From contig CM059582.1 in NCBI GenBank assembly GCA_030407085.1, forward strand, positions 135,987,001 to 136,051,000: DNA of 64,000 nucleotides. The letters run 5' to 3'. Under the pieces are notes generated by a model. It saw only the letters and a list, made by a program, of their open reading frames with translations. It had not been told where the DNA came from and ran no database searches. This DNA is from Trichopria drosophilae. Taxonomy: Eukaryota > Arthropoda > Insecta > Hymenoptera > Diapriidae. Positions 22,027-35,190 of this stretch are shown here, one piece after another (the stretch's first letter is position 1; each line of letters opens with the position of its first letter). The translations under genes and the position numbers were made by a program.

Positions 22027-23330
22027 ACATCGCCCTCACATACTCGAGAGATATCGGTATGGAATTCGGATTGGACAAGTGTGCAGTCGTTCATTTGCAC
22101 AGAGGAAGGTCAGGCTCCCATAACAACGATATGGAGCTCGTCAACGGAAATGTCATCCGCCACCTTAGCGCCGAAGAAGCCTACACATACCTGGGCGTAA
22201 CTCAAAGGCATGTCCAGGATGTGCAGGCTGCTAAAACCACCATCATTAAGAAATACCGGCGCATTCTCCGTCAGATCTGGTCATCAGAATTGACCGGGAG
22301 AAATAAGGTGGCAGCCACGAATATGTTGGCCGTATCACCAGTGCTCTATTCTTTTGGAGCACTGAAGTGGAACGTTGACGAACTAAGGGATCTTGACCGA
22401 AGCACACGGAAGATGATTTGTATGCAACGCAGTTTGCATCCAAGATCTTCCGTGGAACGACTGTATTTGCCCCGAAATATGGGAGGTCGTGGCCTTTTAA
22501 GCCTGGAGTGTATGCATGACCGATTGGTCCTCGAAACAGCTTGCGACGTGATTAATCGAACGGAGGATCCCCTGATGATGCTAGTTCATCAGCATGAAAT
22601 TCAGGGGAAGGGGGCGTTTTTATACAAGGCGGCAGAACGAGCGGCGCGAAACCTCGGTCTGGTTTTCAACGTGGGACGTAGTGGTGCACAGGAGGCTGAA
22701 TCAGTCATGAATCTGTGCCCAGTGCGTCTCAGGGCTAACATACGGAAGGAACAACTCCGTATGTTGGAGGGAAGGCATATCGACAAGCCGTTGCATGGAC
22801 AATTCTTTCGAAATGTCCAACAACTTGGCTTGTCGGCAGAGATGACCTTCTCCTTCTTAAGATCAGCCGGCTTGAAATCCGAGACCGAGGGTTTTATCTT
22901 CGCGTGCCAGGATGGGGTCATCAATACCTTAGCGTATCGCCAGAACATCTTACACCAGGCGGTACAGAGTACGCTTTGTAGATTACGATCAGCTAATAAG
23001 CCTGACATCGTCCTTGTTAACTTCGATGACAAATCCATCTTCGTCATCGAGTTTTCTGCACCAGCAGAAACAAATATAGTCAGCAAAGAGGACGAAAAAC
23101 GGATGAAATATCAGGAACTCCTGTTCGAGATTCGCAAGCTGTATCGAGGGTTCAAAATCAAGCTCGTCGTGCTGATAATTGGAGTGCTGGGAGGAATGAG
23201 ACCAACTTTCCTCCAAAACATCAAAAGCATTCCGGCCTGTCGAGAACATGCAAGTTCCATCGCAGGCCGAATGCAGAAAGCAGTGCTGCTAGGATCTCTC
23301 CGTCTACTGAGGTCACACGAGATCCTGTAA
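22024..23330 (+). pseudogene. LINE copy A RT C-terminus and endonuclease, second unit
   Basis: Same protein as 12030-13336. The only nucleotide difference I found is G to A at 23291, a silent third-position change in the C-terminal part. The endonuclease PD...E core is present, the RT catalytic motif and CCHC are absent. Confidence 0.75.
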
Positions 23331-23617
23331 CCACTTACCCAAATGGTAGAGGGAGTGGTTACAGTTGCAAACGTAATGGCCCGGTGCAGTCTGCAGCGGA
23401 GGAGATGGATATCGGAGCCACTTTTCTGCTGCAGACTGCACACGTGGATTCTGGAGGGCCAAGGGAGGTTAGGGTTTTAGTCGGTAAACCTTGCCGTTAA
23501 CATCAAAGGTGAGGGAGTCCGACACACGGGGGGTTACAGAACATCTTCAACCCCCTATGGTGCCTAACGCATTTCTCCCCTCCGTCAAAAAAAAAAAAAA
23601 AATAAATAAATAAATAA

Positions 23618-26207
23618 CAGGGGCCCAAAGGGAATGACGCGTAACACAATGCGACTATGCAAAAAGCCGCATCTTAGCCTATCTTCCCAAATGGCCTACT
23701 CTCACCTCCACGTGTGCTTATTAAAGCCGGCGGGCCCTGGACTCTTAGCAACCTTGCCGAGAAAACATCTAGGCTTAATGCAGACACTCCAGGTATTGAA
23801 ATCTTCACCGAGTTGTGCGACGAAGTCACACAAGAAAGTGAAGATTGCCCACCCGTCAGTGCATTAGAGGTGAAAAATGCCATCAAAGGAGCGAGGAATT
23901 TCTCCTCGCCGGGCTGGGATGGAATTAACAACTATTGGTGGAAGAAGTTCACTTCTGTCCATCAACACCTAGCCCGAATATTCACCTCTTATATAAATGG
24001 AGACCAACCCATTCCGCAATGGCTGGTGGAGGGCCGAACGACACTGATTCCAAAATCGGGAGACTTGTCCGATCCGAGAAACCATAGACCGATCACGTGT
24101 CTCAATACAATACAAATACAATACAAATTGTTCACTAACATCTTGAACGCACGTATTGAGAAATCCGTGAAACCGGTGTGGCAACAGATAGTAGAACAAC
24201 GAGGCTGCAAAATGGGTGTATCCGGCTGCAAGGACAACTTGCTTATCGACAGGTGTGTTTGTCAGGACGCAGTCCAGTACAAGCGTAACCTGTCGATAGC
24301 CTGGCTGGATTACATGAAGGCGTATGACTCAACATCGCACGAGCTTTTAAGCTTGTTGCTCAAACGCCTTCATGTCCACCCAAACATAGTGAGAATTGTA
24401 GAAGACCTGATGCCTCTTTGGAAAACACGCTTTGTCATGACATCGGGCAAGCGTCGAACCATGTCTAGACTAGTTCAATTCCAAAGAGGTGTCTATCAGG
24501 GAGATTCTCTGAGTCCTCTGCTCTTCTGCATCTCACTATTGCCTCTATCCGTTGCTCTCCGGAAATCTCAAGGGTACATGTGTGGACCGCCTGGTGAACG
24601 TGTAAATAAGATCACCCATCTTTTCTATATGGATGATCTTAAATTATACGCATCAGGCGAAGATCAATTACATCGATCTCTGAACATCGCCCTCACATAC
24701 TCGAGAGATATCGGTATGGAATTCGGATTGGACAAGTGTGCAGTCGTTCATTTGCACAGAGGAAGGTCAGGCTCCCATAACAACGATATGGAGCTCGTCA
24801 ACGGAAATGTCATCCGCCACCTTAGCGCCGAAGAAGCCTACACATACCCGGGCGTACCTCAAAGGCATGTCCAGGATGTGCAGGCTGCTAAAACCACCAT
24901 CATTAAGAAATACCGGCGCATTCTCCGTCAGATCTGGTCATCAGAATTGACCAGGAGAAATAAGGTGGCAGCCACAAATATGTTGGCCGTATCACCAGTG
25001 CTCAATTCATTCGGAGCACTGAAGTGGAACGTTGACGAGCTAAGGGATCTTGACCGAAGCACACGGAAGATGATTTGTATGCAACGCAGTTTGCATCCAA
25101 GATCTTCCGTGTAACGACTGTATTTGCTCCGAAATATGGGAGGTCGTGGCCTTTTAAGCGTGGATTGTATGCATGACCGATGAGTCCTCGAGACAGCTTG
25201 CGACGTGATTAATCGAACGGAGGATCCCCTGATGATGCTAGTTCATCAGCATGAAATTCAGGGGAAGGGGGCGTTTTTATACAAGGCGGCGGAACGAGCG
25301 GCGCGAAACCTCGGTCTGGTTTTCAACGTGGGATGTGGTGGTGCACAGGAGGCTGAATCAGTCATCAATCTGTGCCCAGTGTGTATCAGGGCTAACATAC
25401 GGAAAGAACAACTCCGTATGTTGGAGGGAAAGCATATCGACAAGCCGTTGCATGGACAATTCTTTCGAAATGTCCAACAACTTGGCTTGTCGGCAGAGAT
25501 GACCTTCTCGTTCTTAAGATCAGCCGGCTTGAAATCCGAGACCGAAGGTTTTATCTGCTCATGCCAGGATGGGGTCATCAATACCTTAGCGTTTCGCCAG
25601 AACATCTTATACCAGGCGGTACAGAGTACGCTTTGTAGATTGTGTAGATGTCATGCTGAGACACTAATGCTTCTTTTGGCAGCATGCCCAATATATGCAG
25701 TTTCAGCATACATCGAACGTCACAATGCGGCTCTTCGAGTGCTGTATTACCATCTTCGCAGCACTCATGGTATTGATGCAACCCCAGTTCTACAAATCGT
25801 ACTCAAATCAGCAGAAACAAATATAGTCAGCAAAGAGGACGAAAAACGAATGAAATATCAGGAACTTCTGTTCGAGATTCGCAAGCTGTATCGAGGATTC
25901 AAAATCAAGCTCGTCGTGCTGATAATTGGAGTGCTGGGAGGAATGAGACCATCTTTCCTCCAAAACATCAAAAGCATTCCGGCCTGTCGAGAATATGCAT
26001 ATTCCATCGCAGGCCGAATGCAGAAAGCAGTGCTGCTGGGATCTCTCCGTCTACTGAGGTCAAACGAGATCCTGTAACCACTTTCCCGATGGTAGAAGGA
26101 GTGGTTACAGTTGCAAACGAAATGGCCCGGTACAGTCTGCAGCGGAGGAAATGGATATCGGAGCCACTTTTCTGCTGCAGACTGCACACGTGGATTCTGG
26201 AGGGCCA
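23618..26207 (+). mobile_element. LINE copy B, second unit
   Basis: Complete second copy of 13623-16212, again sitting directly on the (TAAA)n tail of the preceding LINE. It ends at the same GGAGGGCCA break. Confidence 0.85.
23714..26077 (+). pseudogene. LINE copy B reverse transcriptase and CCHC region, second unit
   Basis: Carries the same two nonsense codons as unit 1 (25112-25114 and near 25182) and the same loss of the endonuclease core. All RT motifs, including YMDD at about residue 305 from 23714, are as in unit 1. I noticed no further changes. Confidence 0.8.
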
Positions 26208-26975
26208 TATGAAAAAAAATAACGTCTTTATTGGCGAACGAGGAGTACAAAAAAAATAGGCCTCCTACGAGCCAAAGGACGAGCCACAGCTAACGCTGCT
26301 TTGCAGACTGACCAACACGTTCGAAGCACCCTGGGGCTCCATAATATAGGATGCGTTGCTTTGCAGCGGGGACACTGCACTGACACGTGAATACGAAACC
26401 ACAGTTTTAACGGTAGTCGAGGAACAGGTGAGCACTGAAAGGGTTGCCGAGGCGAGGAGATTCTATTTCAGACCGAACGATATGAGGAGCGCTGAAATGA
26501 GGCACAGAACGCAATGGACTGTAAACAGGGAATTAATGTTCAGGAGGGGGAATGGCACACATGTCACGGCGTAAATAATCGAATGTTCGAGCGCAGCAAC
26601 AATTTTACGATTTCGTTCTAATGTACGGAATGGCGCAAGAATGATGAAAATTCGCACTGGTATTTAGGTCGAATGGAACCACTACACTTTTTGCACTTTA
26701 GTACTCGTTTACTGGGCGTATTAACTACATGGCGGCCATGTTCAAAAACGACGGTGGCCGCGCCGGTGGAAGGCACGAGATGCAGTGGCGCGCCTGATGC
26801 CCGGAACCGGTGAAAGCGCATACAATGCGAGTCGCGGAATTCTTGGAACGATAAGTTCAGAAATTTGAAAGGACAAATTGGATTGAAGACATTAGATTAA
26901 CGGGAATTAGATTCTCGGGAATGAGATGAGGAAGTCAATTCTTTGCGAAATAAAAAGACTCAAAGGGATTGAAAA
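26208..26975. other. Unassigned spacer, second unit
   Basis: Same sequence as 16213-16980, with no recognised gene. Confidence 0.3.
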
Positions 26976-28555
26976 GTGGCTTCAATTGAAATTGTTTCTA
27001 GCAAACAAGAAGAATCTCGGTCCTCGGTGGAAAGAAGAACTTCGGATAATATATATGACGGTGGGCTTGCGAAACAGCTTGATATAGAGATGTTAGACCA
27101 AAAGCTTGAGGAAAAAGTAAACCCTATTCGCTTGAAGATGGAAGGTAATAAATCCACCCAAGTTATAAAATCAAATGTTAAACTGGACTTGGATCTAACA
27201 AAATTCTGTCAGAAGTTGAGGACAATTAAGTTAGAACTAAAAAAAAAGGGAAAGGATGTATTGTTCCCGATGAAATCAATAAGGATAATTACTCAAATTG
27301 TGCAATAATTGATAACGATGTTGAACATGTAGAAACCTCCAAAAATGTCAGTAAGCTGGAAAAGGAGAACGGAGAGCTTCGGGATGAGCTGGATAGGTTG
27401 ACAAATGCTACGTTCCAATTGTACTGTAATCCAGAGCTTGAGTCTGGTGTGAATCTGCTGGAAGATAATGAACACAGTGCGTTCATTGCCACGGTGCAGA
27501 ATGATCCGAAGACTTACATAGAAGCTATGAATACGGCAAATAAGCTTGAATGGGAGAAGGCCGTTCAATGTAAATTGGAGTCGATGGATCGCAACAATGT
27601 TTGGGAGATAGTTGATAGACCAACGAATATTGGAGAAAGAAAACCAAATATAATTAACTCTGGATGAGTTCTAAAGAGAAAATCTGCACTAAACAATTCG
27701 GTAAAATATAAAGCTCGACTGGTAATAAGAGGCTTTAAGGATCAAAACCCTTATGAGCTGAGCGAGACTTATGCTCCTGTATCACGCTTGCCTTCAATCA
27801 GATCTCCTCTGGCTATAATAAATAAGTTTGATCTAGAAGTATGCCAGCTTGATGTAAAAACAGCTTTTCTAAATGGAACAAGACATAGTGATGTCTATAT
27901 TGATTCCGAATCCTGTCTCTTTACCTAGCGGGACAATGGCAAGCTTTTATTGATGTTGTTAAATGTGGATGATATTCTGATAGCCAGTAATAGCATAAAA
28001 AAGTTGGATGGAATAAAATCGAAACTTAGCTTGGAATTTGAGATGTCGGACTTAGGGGAACCTAAAAGTTTTCTTGGTATCGAAATTAACAGAAACGGCC
28101 GTAACCAAACTATGACACTTGCACTTGGAAACTATATAAACAAAATGCTTAGACGTTTCGGATACAGTCATAAGCATCCTCAGAGAACACAGAGGGTGCG
28201 AATGAGGTGGCGAATCGGGAACGACGAGAAAGAGAAGAGAGTGATAATAAGTTTGATAATACATTGGTAGCTGCTAATGGCCCATACAGGGAAATGGTTG
28301 GATCTCTTCTTTATTTCGCTAGTACAGTTCGACCAAACATTGCCTACGCCATTAATGTTTTGAGTTGACATCAAATTAACCCCACTGATGAAGAGAGGAG
28401 AATGGTAAAACGAGTATGTCGGTACTTGAAACTGACTAGGAGTCTGGGACTTAAGTTCGAAGGAAAGCTGGACAACTTGGAGGGTTTCTCAGATGCAAGC
28501 TTTGCTGACTGCAGAGGTTCACTTACTACGAGTTTGTCTACGATTTTCTTTTATA
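26976..28555 (+). pseudogene. Ty1/copia pol remnant, second unit
   Basis: Same remnant as 16981-18560. One A is missing from the poly-A run near 27240, so the first open frame now stops at 27306-27308 and the pre-RT block is read from 27398. A base change at 28055 gives Gly in DLGEPKSFLGIE where unit 1 has Arg; Gly is the residue expected for copia. Unit 2 is thus ancestral at this base and unit 1 changed (inference). Confidence 0.75.
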
Positions 28556-28559
28556 CAAT

Positions 28560-31405
28560 AAAAATACTTAAATAAACATTATTTTAATATTGCTCCATCT
28601 GATATTTTTTTTTGAAAAAAAATGTAACTTCAAGTTTATTTTATGACGAATCGATCCCATTTTTTATATTTGAAATCCATCTATTAGTTTTGAAGAAATA
28701 CATTTTTTATATAAAAATATCAAAATCATTAAATTGTTTATATTATCAACAAAAATTTGTTTTCTTCAAAATCCTCTGGTACATTTTTTTGAGTTGAAAC
28801 ACTACAAGAAAATCACACTTTCGATTAAAATAAGATTTTACGATTTTTAGATGGCACATTTAAGAAATTTTGACTCTATTCGTTTTTATTTTACCTAGTC
28901 TTGTTAACGTGATTTCGGCGACCTCTCTATCTTGGTTTTATGTCACTTCATTTTCTATTTCATCTATATATATAACTATTGTCTTCGTCGCTGTCTATGC
29001 ATTTATTGTACAAGACTCATCAGGAGAAGATGAACCTCGATATCTTATCCACACTATGCATGTCTATTTCCGTCATCTGTCTAAAGCGAATTCTCAGTAA
29101 TCCGAAAGTGTTTTTAATAAGTACGCGGGTAGCTAACAATTTAGAATTGAAGCTTTGTTGTGTATTTGAAAAGTTTCCATTATGTTTGAAGGCAATACGC
29201 ATTCAATCACGAATTCGGTATTCTCTATCTCCGAGAATATGATATTTTTTACCTTCACATATTATCGACAGTTCATCACTGACGTTGGAGAACTTCAGAA
29301 TTCTGAAGTCATGGTTCTTCGACGGAACTTCAGGAAAAACACCAATAAATAGTTTTGTGTCGTAGAAGTCGCATCGTGCCGAGTAATATAAGTCGATTTG
29401 ATTTTCCTTGCTGGTGTCCGAATTTTGATATTGTAACGTCTAGACAACTACGAAGAATTATCCAACGGACAGGACCTAAGAAGGCTCAAGAACCCTTTTT
29501 AGACCCTTAATTTGTTATTCCCAATTTGGTATTATAAAACCAGGAAGGGTAGTCGAACCGCAAGGAGAAGGAACAATTGAATTATTACGACATTTTCAGC
29601 AACTCAACTGAATATATTCAAATTGAATTACAACACCTATTTATGCGTACACAATTTAAATTTTATTGTGATTAAATAGGTATGTTTCAATATGTTGGAA
29701 ACATCGCTCGAATGCTGTCGTGATTACTTTCGTATCTGTTTCCCGGGTTTCTTTTCCTTTAATTTAAGTGTAATAAAACACTAAATAAAAATTTTAAATA
29801 TATGGATGGGGTTGCGAGTATAATTGTTATAAATTATACTGAAAATTATTTTAATAACTAATGAAAAACTAAGATTACGAGTTGCAGCTATGGAGCATAA
29901 TAAAATTCGATCCGTTTCTGTTTGGTACATTACAATACACATGCCATCGCTGCAACGAAGCACATCTGGGAAATTAGCAATCTCAAATTAGGATACTACG
30001 AATTAATATCCATAATACATCCTATAATTTTATAAACAGGATTTGATCCAGACCTAAGGTCACGCAGATCCCGAAGTATTGAAGTTCTCATCGTGGCTTA
30101 TTTGGGGGATTTTTATTTACTTTTCATCAAAAGTAATTATACTTCTTCATGAACCATCCATGCAAAGCAGGTTTTAAATATTAATGATCCACCGGTGATG
30201 ATAGACTAACAGATATGAAGGTTACCATTTTTTACGTGCCACCCAGGAAGATTAAATATTCACCTCGAACTAACATTACATAGATGAGAAAAGAACAATC
30301 GTTTATCAATACATATTAATATTTGCACCTCTTACAAATTCAAGTTTACAATTTGTCATTAGAAATAAAAATACAAATTTACATCAATTTAGATGTATCA
30401 ACGATTCAAAACGATTAAAAAAGAAGTTGTTTCTTCGAGCCAGAAATCGATTAATCGACTGCAGATGCTCAATGAATTGCGGGATGCGGAGAATATTCAA
30501 AACGCATCAGAAGACTATTAACTGCAGGTTAATATGCACAAAACACAATACACCCTTTATTTTTACGTAGATTTCGAATAGAGCGCGAGAAAATGGCGTG
30601 ACCGCATAGTGAGTCAGAAAATTCACTGCCGAAAATGGTTTAATTAAGTAATTTAAAATTTTACGAAGGCAACATAAAAAATATAAAGACAATAAACGAG
30701 AGGAAGTAAACAAAGGGGGAATCCAAAAATAAGCGTACTATAATCCTAGTACACGCAACCTATGTTATATTATTATCATTTTATACGGCCAGAAAAAATT
30801 ACTTTATTATAGGGAAAAATGGAAAACAAAACCCCAGAGTAATGGTATAATTAAATGCGACGTACGTCGACTGTAAGCAGGAATCTTTACAATAAGAATC
30901 TCCTGTCTTGATTCGCGAATAGTAGGCGCCGGATGGTGATAACAATAGTACCGACTTGCGGATAACAAAATTCTGAAAATTTTACGACTCGGACAAAGTT
31001 CCCGAAGTAACTGCAGCGGAAATTGGGATTTCACGATTGGCGGCATTCGCATCCCCTGCGGCCGTTCACTAATTAAGCCAACAAAGTAAAGCCAATTTTG
31101 AAAAATGAGGTATATAATTTTGCTGCGCAGGTCTAGAGATGTCGCCTCAAGTAACATATTTGAGCATTCAAGCTCCTTAAGCGATTCACGTAAACAGAAA
31201 TAAATTGTCTTCATGAGTAACTGCGCATTTCACGTTGGTTACATCAGTTTCATATTGTTGTAATATTCTATGCAAAATATTTTAAGCCAAGACTCATGGA
31301 AATCTCTAAATAGATGAAATCTTTTAATTATCTATGACAGTTTCTAAATATGAATTTGAAACAGGTATAATTATTGTTTCTCACTCAGAACTACAAGCGA
31401 CAAAG
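28560..31405. other. AT-rich noncoding tail of duplication unit 2
   Basis: Matches 18565-21411 closely; no gene or RNA seen. Confidence 0.4.
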
Positions 31406-32364
31406 CTTATTGCCTGTTTCGGAAGCAAGGTTCATAATCAGAAATTGGGCTACAATTATTTAAAACATTTTCATGAAATCCGTTCAAACCAACTAGTCTT
31501 TCTATACCTGTGAGAATCCTGTGTTCTCTCCTCTTTATTGGCGAATCTGATTACTTTGGGGGCGACGAAGCACAAAAAGTCCACGACTTGTTCGTGTGCC
31601 GTATTAGCTACCTTAACAAAAAAACGTTGTTACCAGAAAATCTGAAACCAAGAAATAGGGTTAACATAAGCCATAAATATACATTTTTATTATACAATCA
31701 TGATATCCACGTTGTTCCATGCTTCAAGTGGATTAAAATATTGTGGGTTTTGTTACAATGCAGATCTTCCAGTTACACGTAAAACTGAGATTTAACATTG
31801 ATTCACACGTTGTAAAGTTATTACCATAAAAACGATAACATATAAAACTCTGCTGAACAACGTTGAAGACCTCCATAAACGTTTCCTGAATAACAAAACT
31901 GCGAATTTTCGTAAGTATTCATAAGAGCATATATGGGGCATTCTCCGAAAAAAGAGCCACCCTGGAACATTTTTTTCCCGATTTTTTTAACAATCACATA
32001 TATTGTTGTATATATCGATCTAAGATCTTTGGCCAAGTTATCGATTTTTTGCATCATAGGTTGCCATACTGTAAGGGGTCAAAGTTTTATGTAAAAAAAA
32101 TTTCAAAAATTTATATCTCCGAAACGGAGCGATGGATTTTCATAAACCAAAGCGCATTTTGTTCAGAATTTCTCGAAGTTTAAAATGAAAAATAGTTGAA
32201 TATGAAAAAATAAAATTTCGACTCAAAAAATTCTGAATAATGTTTTTTTTTTAATTTTTAACCCCCCCCCCCTACGATTTTTCCAAAATGTTCCGCATTT
32301 CATCACCTTTCAACCCTAGCAATGGCGTTTTGGGACAGGAACAATTGTTCGTGCTACAGGAGAT
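31406..32364. other. Unique AT-rich spacer, nothing recognised
   Basis: The open frame at 31510-31782 (90 codons) has no family resemblance. A C-run of about 11 occurs at 32262-32273. No RNA gene or terminal repeat was seen. Confidence 0.35.
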
Positions 32365-33178
32365 TATGTGACGCAGCGCAGCGTGCAGATCGTGCTGTGC
32401 ACACTGTTCTGGAAGCTTGCATAAATGGATATGAAAATCCTGAAGCCCTACCTTCTAGTACATAAAAAAAATAATACTATCACTAACTGTGATAGTCGCG
32501 TCTCCTAAAAAGCTCATTCCCCGATTTTTGCAGTCATTTTATTTAAAAAAAATGTATATTTTTTTAGTTTTTTGCATCTATTTTGAAAAATAGGTCCGAC
32601 GAAAAAATATTTCAAACAAAAAATGTAGAACATAAAATTTTCTGCAAAAAAGGTGATATACATTTTTTTCGCAATCGCAACAGCAAGCCCGTAAATGAGT
32701 AATGAAAGTTTCCATGATAGGTTTCTACCAGGTACTGGGTACACAAAAAATCCCGAATCGTTTTTAAATCGTAAAACACATTAATTTTATTATACATGAT
32801 TTTTGACTATATGTATTTCCATTATTTATACATATTGAATTATTTGCATAAGTATTTGTAAAATTTCACTCATTTACGGGCTTGCTGTTGCGATTACGAA
32901 AAAAAATATATATCATCTTTTTTGTAGAAAATTATATGTTCTACATTTTTTGTTTGAAGCATTTTTTCGTCGGATGCCTATTTTTCAAAATAAATGCAAA
33001 AAACTAAAAAAATACACGTTTTTTTAAATGAAACGACTTCAAAAATCGGCGGATGAGCTTTTTAGGAGACGCGACTATCACAGTTAGATTACTTTTTTTA
33101 TGTACCAGAAGGTAGGGCTTCAGGATTCTCACATCCATTTATGCAAGCTTCCAGAACAGTGTGCAGAGCGTAAATTAC
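32365..33178. repeat. Long inverted repeat (foldback element), ~310-bp arms
   Basis: The left arm (about 32375-32700) runs from TGTGCACACTGTTCTGGAAGC through CTGTGATAGTCGCGTCTCC to GCAAGCCCGTAAATGAG. The right arm (about 32869-33175) reads the same in reverse complement: CTCATTTACGGGCTTGC, GGAGACGCGACTATCACAG, GCTTCCAGAACAGTGTGCA. The loop is about 170 bp. Arms differ by scattered substitutions and small gaps. No coding capacity. It is probably a non-autonomous foldback or MITE-type element, or a head-to-head pair. Confidence 0.85.
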
Positions 33179-33360
33179 GTTTGAACTGAAATGAAAGAAT
33201 GATGCATAAATTAATTATTGTTTAGTGATATACATAAGAATGAGCTAAGTTTCTATATTCTGTGGTATTGATATTACAAAATGATCTACTTCGTGTACTT
33301 CAATTATTCTCTCAGCAGTTAGATAACCGTTGCAAATGTATGAAACTTTCTGGAGTAATC

Positions 33361-33402
33361 AAGTATATATATATATATATATAATTATATATAATTTTAG
33401 TA
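33361..33402. repeat. (TA)n microsatellite
   Basis: A run of TA units broken once by AAT. Simple repeat only. Confidence 0.85.
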
Positions 33403-33639
33403 GTTTATTCTCATAAATAGGAAAGGAAAATATCCCATTAAGGAGTTCCGAGTATTTCGGATACATGTTTTGGTACCGAAGACTAAATTAAAACAAGCGC
33501 TACCTATCCTAAACGCAACTGCAATCGGCTACTAAAAAATAAAAATAAAATAAAAAATAAAGAAAATCACTACAAAGAAAACAAACATAATAAATCTATT
33601 ACAATTTAGTCACCAAGAAGGAACGCTCTTCGCCGATAT

Positions 33640-34110
33640 GTGGTTTTCACAAATTAATATAACAGTTTCGCAGACTGTGCTTCATCATCGCAAATTAGAG
33701 CACACAATAAACCGGTACAATGAAGAAGACGCTTAGTGAGAGCTGCAGCGCACTCTACTCTGGCAAATCTTAGCAAAGGACACTCTGTCAAAATATGCAG
33801 AAGCGTTTCATTCACATTACAGTTTCATAAAGCACCGGTTTTTATGACCCACCTAACGGTACGCGATAAAATTTCTACCAATTACTATGGGATGCCGAGT
33901 TCCAAGCGCACGAGATAAGCCGGGGTATTTCTAGGCAAACTGAAAAATCTCTTAAAAAAACAATTTGCACGGACTCCAGCTTGTCCAGGTATCGAAGAGC
34001 CCAGAAAGGAGCCGCAAGACAGAAATAATTATTGCATTATACAGGTTGCAGAAAGCGTCCCAGGCGTCTATATTTGCCGAATATATTAATGATAAAACTG
34101 CGGCTGACGC
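33640..34110 (-). pseudogene. LINE (R1/Jockey-like) ORF2 C-terminal remnant
   Basis: On the minus strand, starting near 34060 and reading left, I see FFKRFFSLPRNTPAYLVRLELGIP (first 20 residues are the key part). A short gap is followed by NVNETLLHILTECPLLRFAR near 33790-33740. These are hallmarks of the C-terminal region of insect LINE reverse-transcriptase proteins: the 'FFKR...LPRNTP...LE.G' helix pair and the 'ETLLHIL.ECP' zinc-like segment. Stops interrupt the frame. The RT domain itself is not here. The clade call is tentative. Confidence 0.55.
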
Positions 34111-34146
34111 AGAATTTGTTCCAACTTTCCTATTTATGAGAATAAA

Positions 34147-34329
34147 CTACATATATATATAATTAATTATTGAAAAAGTATATTTTACCTCTTCATCTAC
34201 ATCGGACACAAAATTCATAATTTTTGGAATTTCGTTTCTTGACGTTGGAAAGAATTCTTCGTCCTCACTACTACTACTACTCGATGAAGTTAAAATGTGC
34301 GTAATAGCGTAGATGGTTTCTGTATTCAC
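34147..34329 (-). pseudogene. Possible N-terminus of a PIF/Harbinger-type transposase
   Basis: A 60-codon minus-strand frame starts at ATG and has a serine run followed by EDEEFFPTSRNEIPKI and FVSDVDEEVKYTF. HARBI1-like transposase proteins often begin with a Ser-rich acidic segment, a PKI.GF.E stretch and then a helix. The match is only to that general pattern, and the frame ends before any catalytic motif. It could equally be chance low complexity. Confidence 0.25.
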
Positions 34330-35190
34330 GTGTTTATTACATTACGTATGACATTATTATATTGCACGACTGCAGTGTCCATGATAAGGAGAATGCGACC
34401 GATGGTTTATAACTTCGCTGTACACCGTCGAATGTAATACGATCGATGGTTGCACGACTGCATTACACCGTCTATTAGAACACGAACCAATACTGAGCTT
34501 TCTACTCAGTATGCACTTCGTTCAATTTCAGATGCACTATAGCGACCATTAGAAGACGCTAAAAGGAACTGGGTTTTATCAATCATTTTACAGTTTTGTC
34601 ATTTTTTGAAATAACGTTGAAATGATAACAACAAAAATATTCTCTCGACCGTTCTAATTTTAAATTGAATAACAATTAATAAATCTAGGTGTTAGCGGTG
34701 AATTAACTAAAGATAACAATTTAAAGATTTTAATAACAGTATTTTTTTGTTTTCGATAGAAAACACGAAGATGGTAAAAAATGAACATAGTCAGATTTTC
34801 TATGATAATCGCAACAGAACCTTCAATTTGGAACATTCATATCTGTGTTTAAAATGATTTAATCATAAATGGATTCTGTTTCCCTCTAACGCCTATCGTA
34901 AAAACTAGTGCCTGTTGTAAATAATATACATTTCGTCCCAGGATCCCGTATAGACTCTTCAGTAGGGCAATCACTCATGATTCGGACTATCACACATCTA
35001 TCTCCATATCGGAATTTGATGGAGTGCTAGATTTTATTCTAATTTTTTATATATGAATATAACTTTTTATTTTTTATTCTAATTATCTTTAGTACCAACG
35101 GCATTGTCAAAATCAACGCCAACAAATTGATGGATATACAGCCAAGCTTTCAAATACTGTAATATTCTACATAGATGTAGCTCTTAAAAA
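34330..35190. other. AT-rich, nothing firm; minor repeats
   Basis: Between 34370 and 34480 the phrase GCACGACTGCA..GT and GACCGATGGTT/GATCGATGGTT occur twice each, so there is a local direct repeat of about 75 bp. No coding signal is seen until the Penelope-like RT frame. Confidence 0.35.

Larger units (their letters stand above)
21412..23617 (+). mobile_element. LINE copy A, second unit (5' end cut by duplication)
   Basis: Same internal deletions and filler as in unit 1, so these lesions predate the duplication. It ends in poly-A of 16 then (TAAA)n. It begins within the leader, with no (TAA)n tract in front. Confidence 0.85.
21412..31405. repeat. Tandem duplication, unit 2 (9,994 bp)
   Basis: Second copy of 11418-21411, same orientation. 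Its left LINE lacks the first 87 bases (11331-11417), because the duplication break lies inside that element's leader. The right break is at CAAAGC|TTATTGCC (31405/31406), where sequence becomes unique. Confidence 0.95.
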
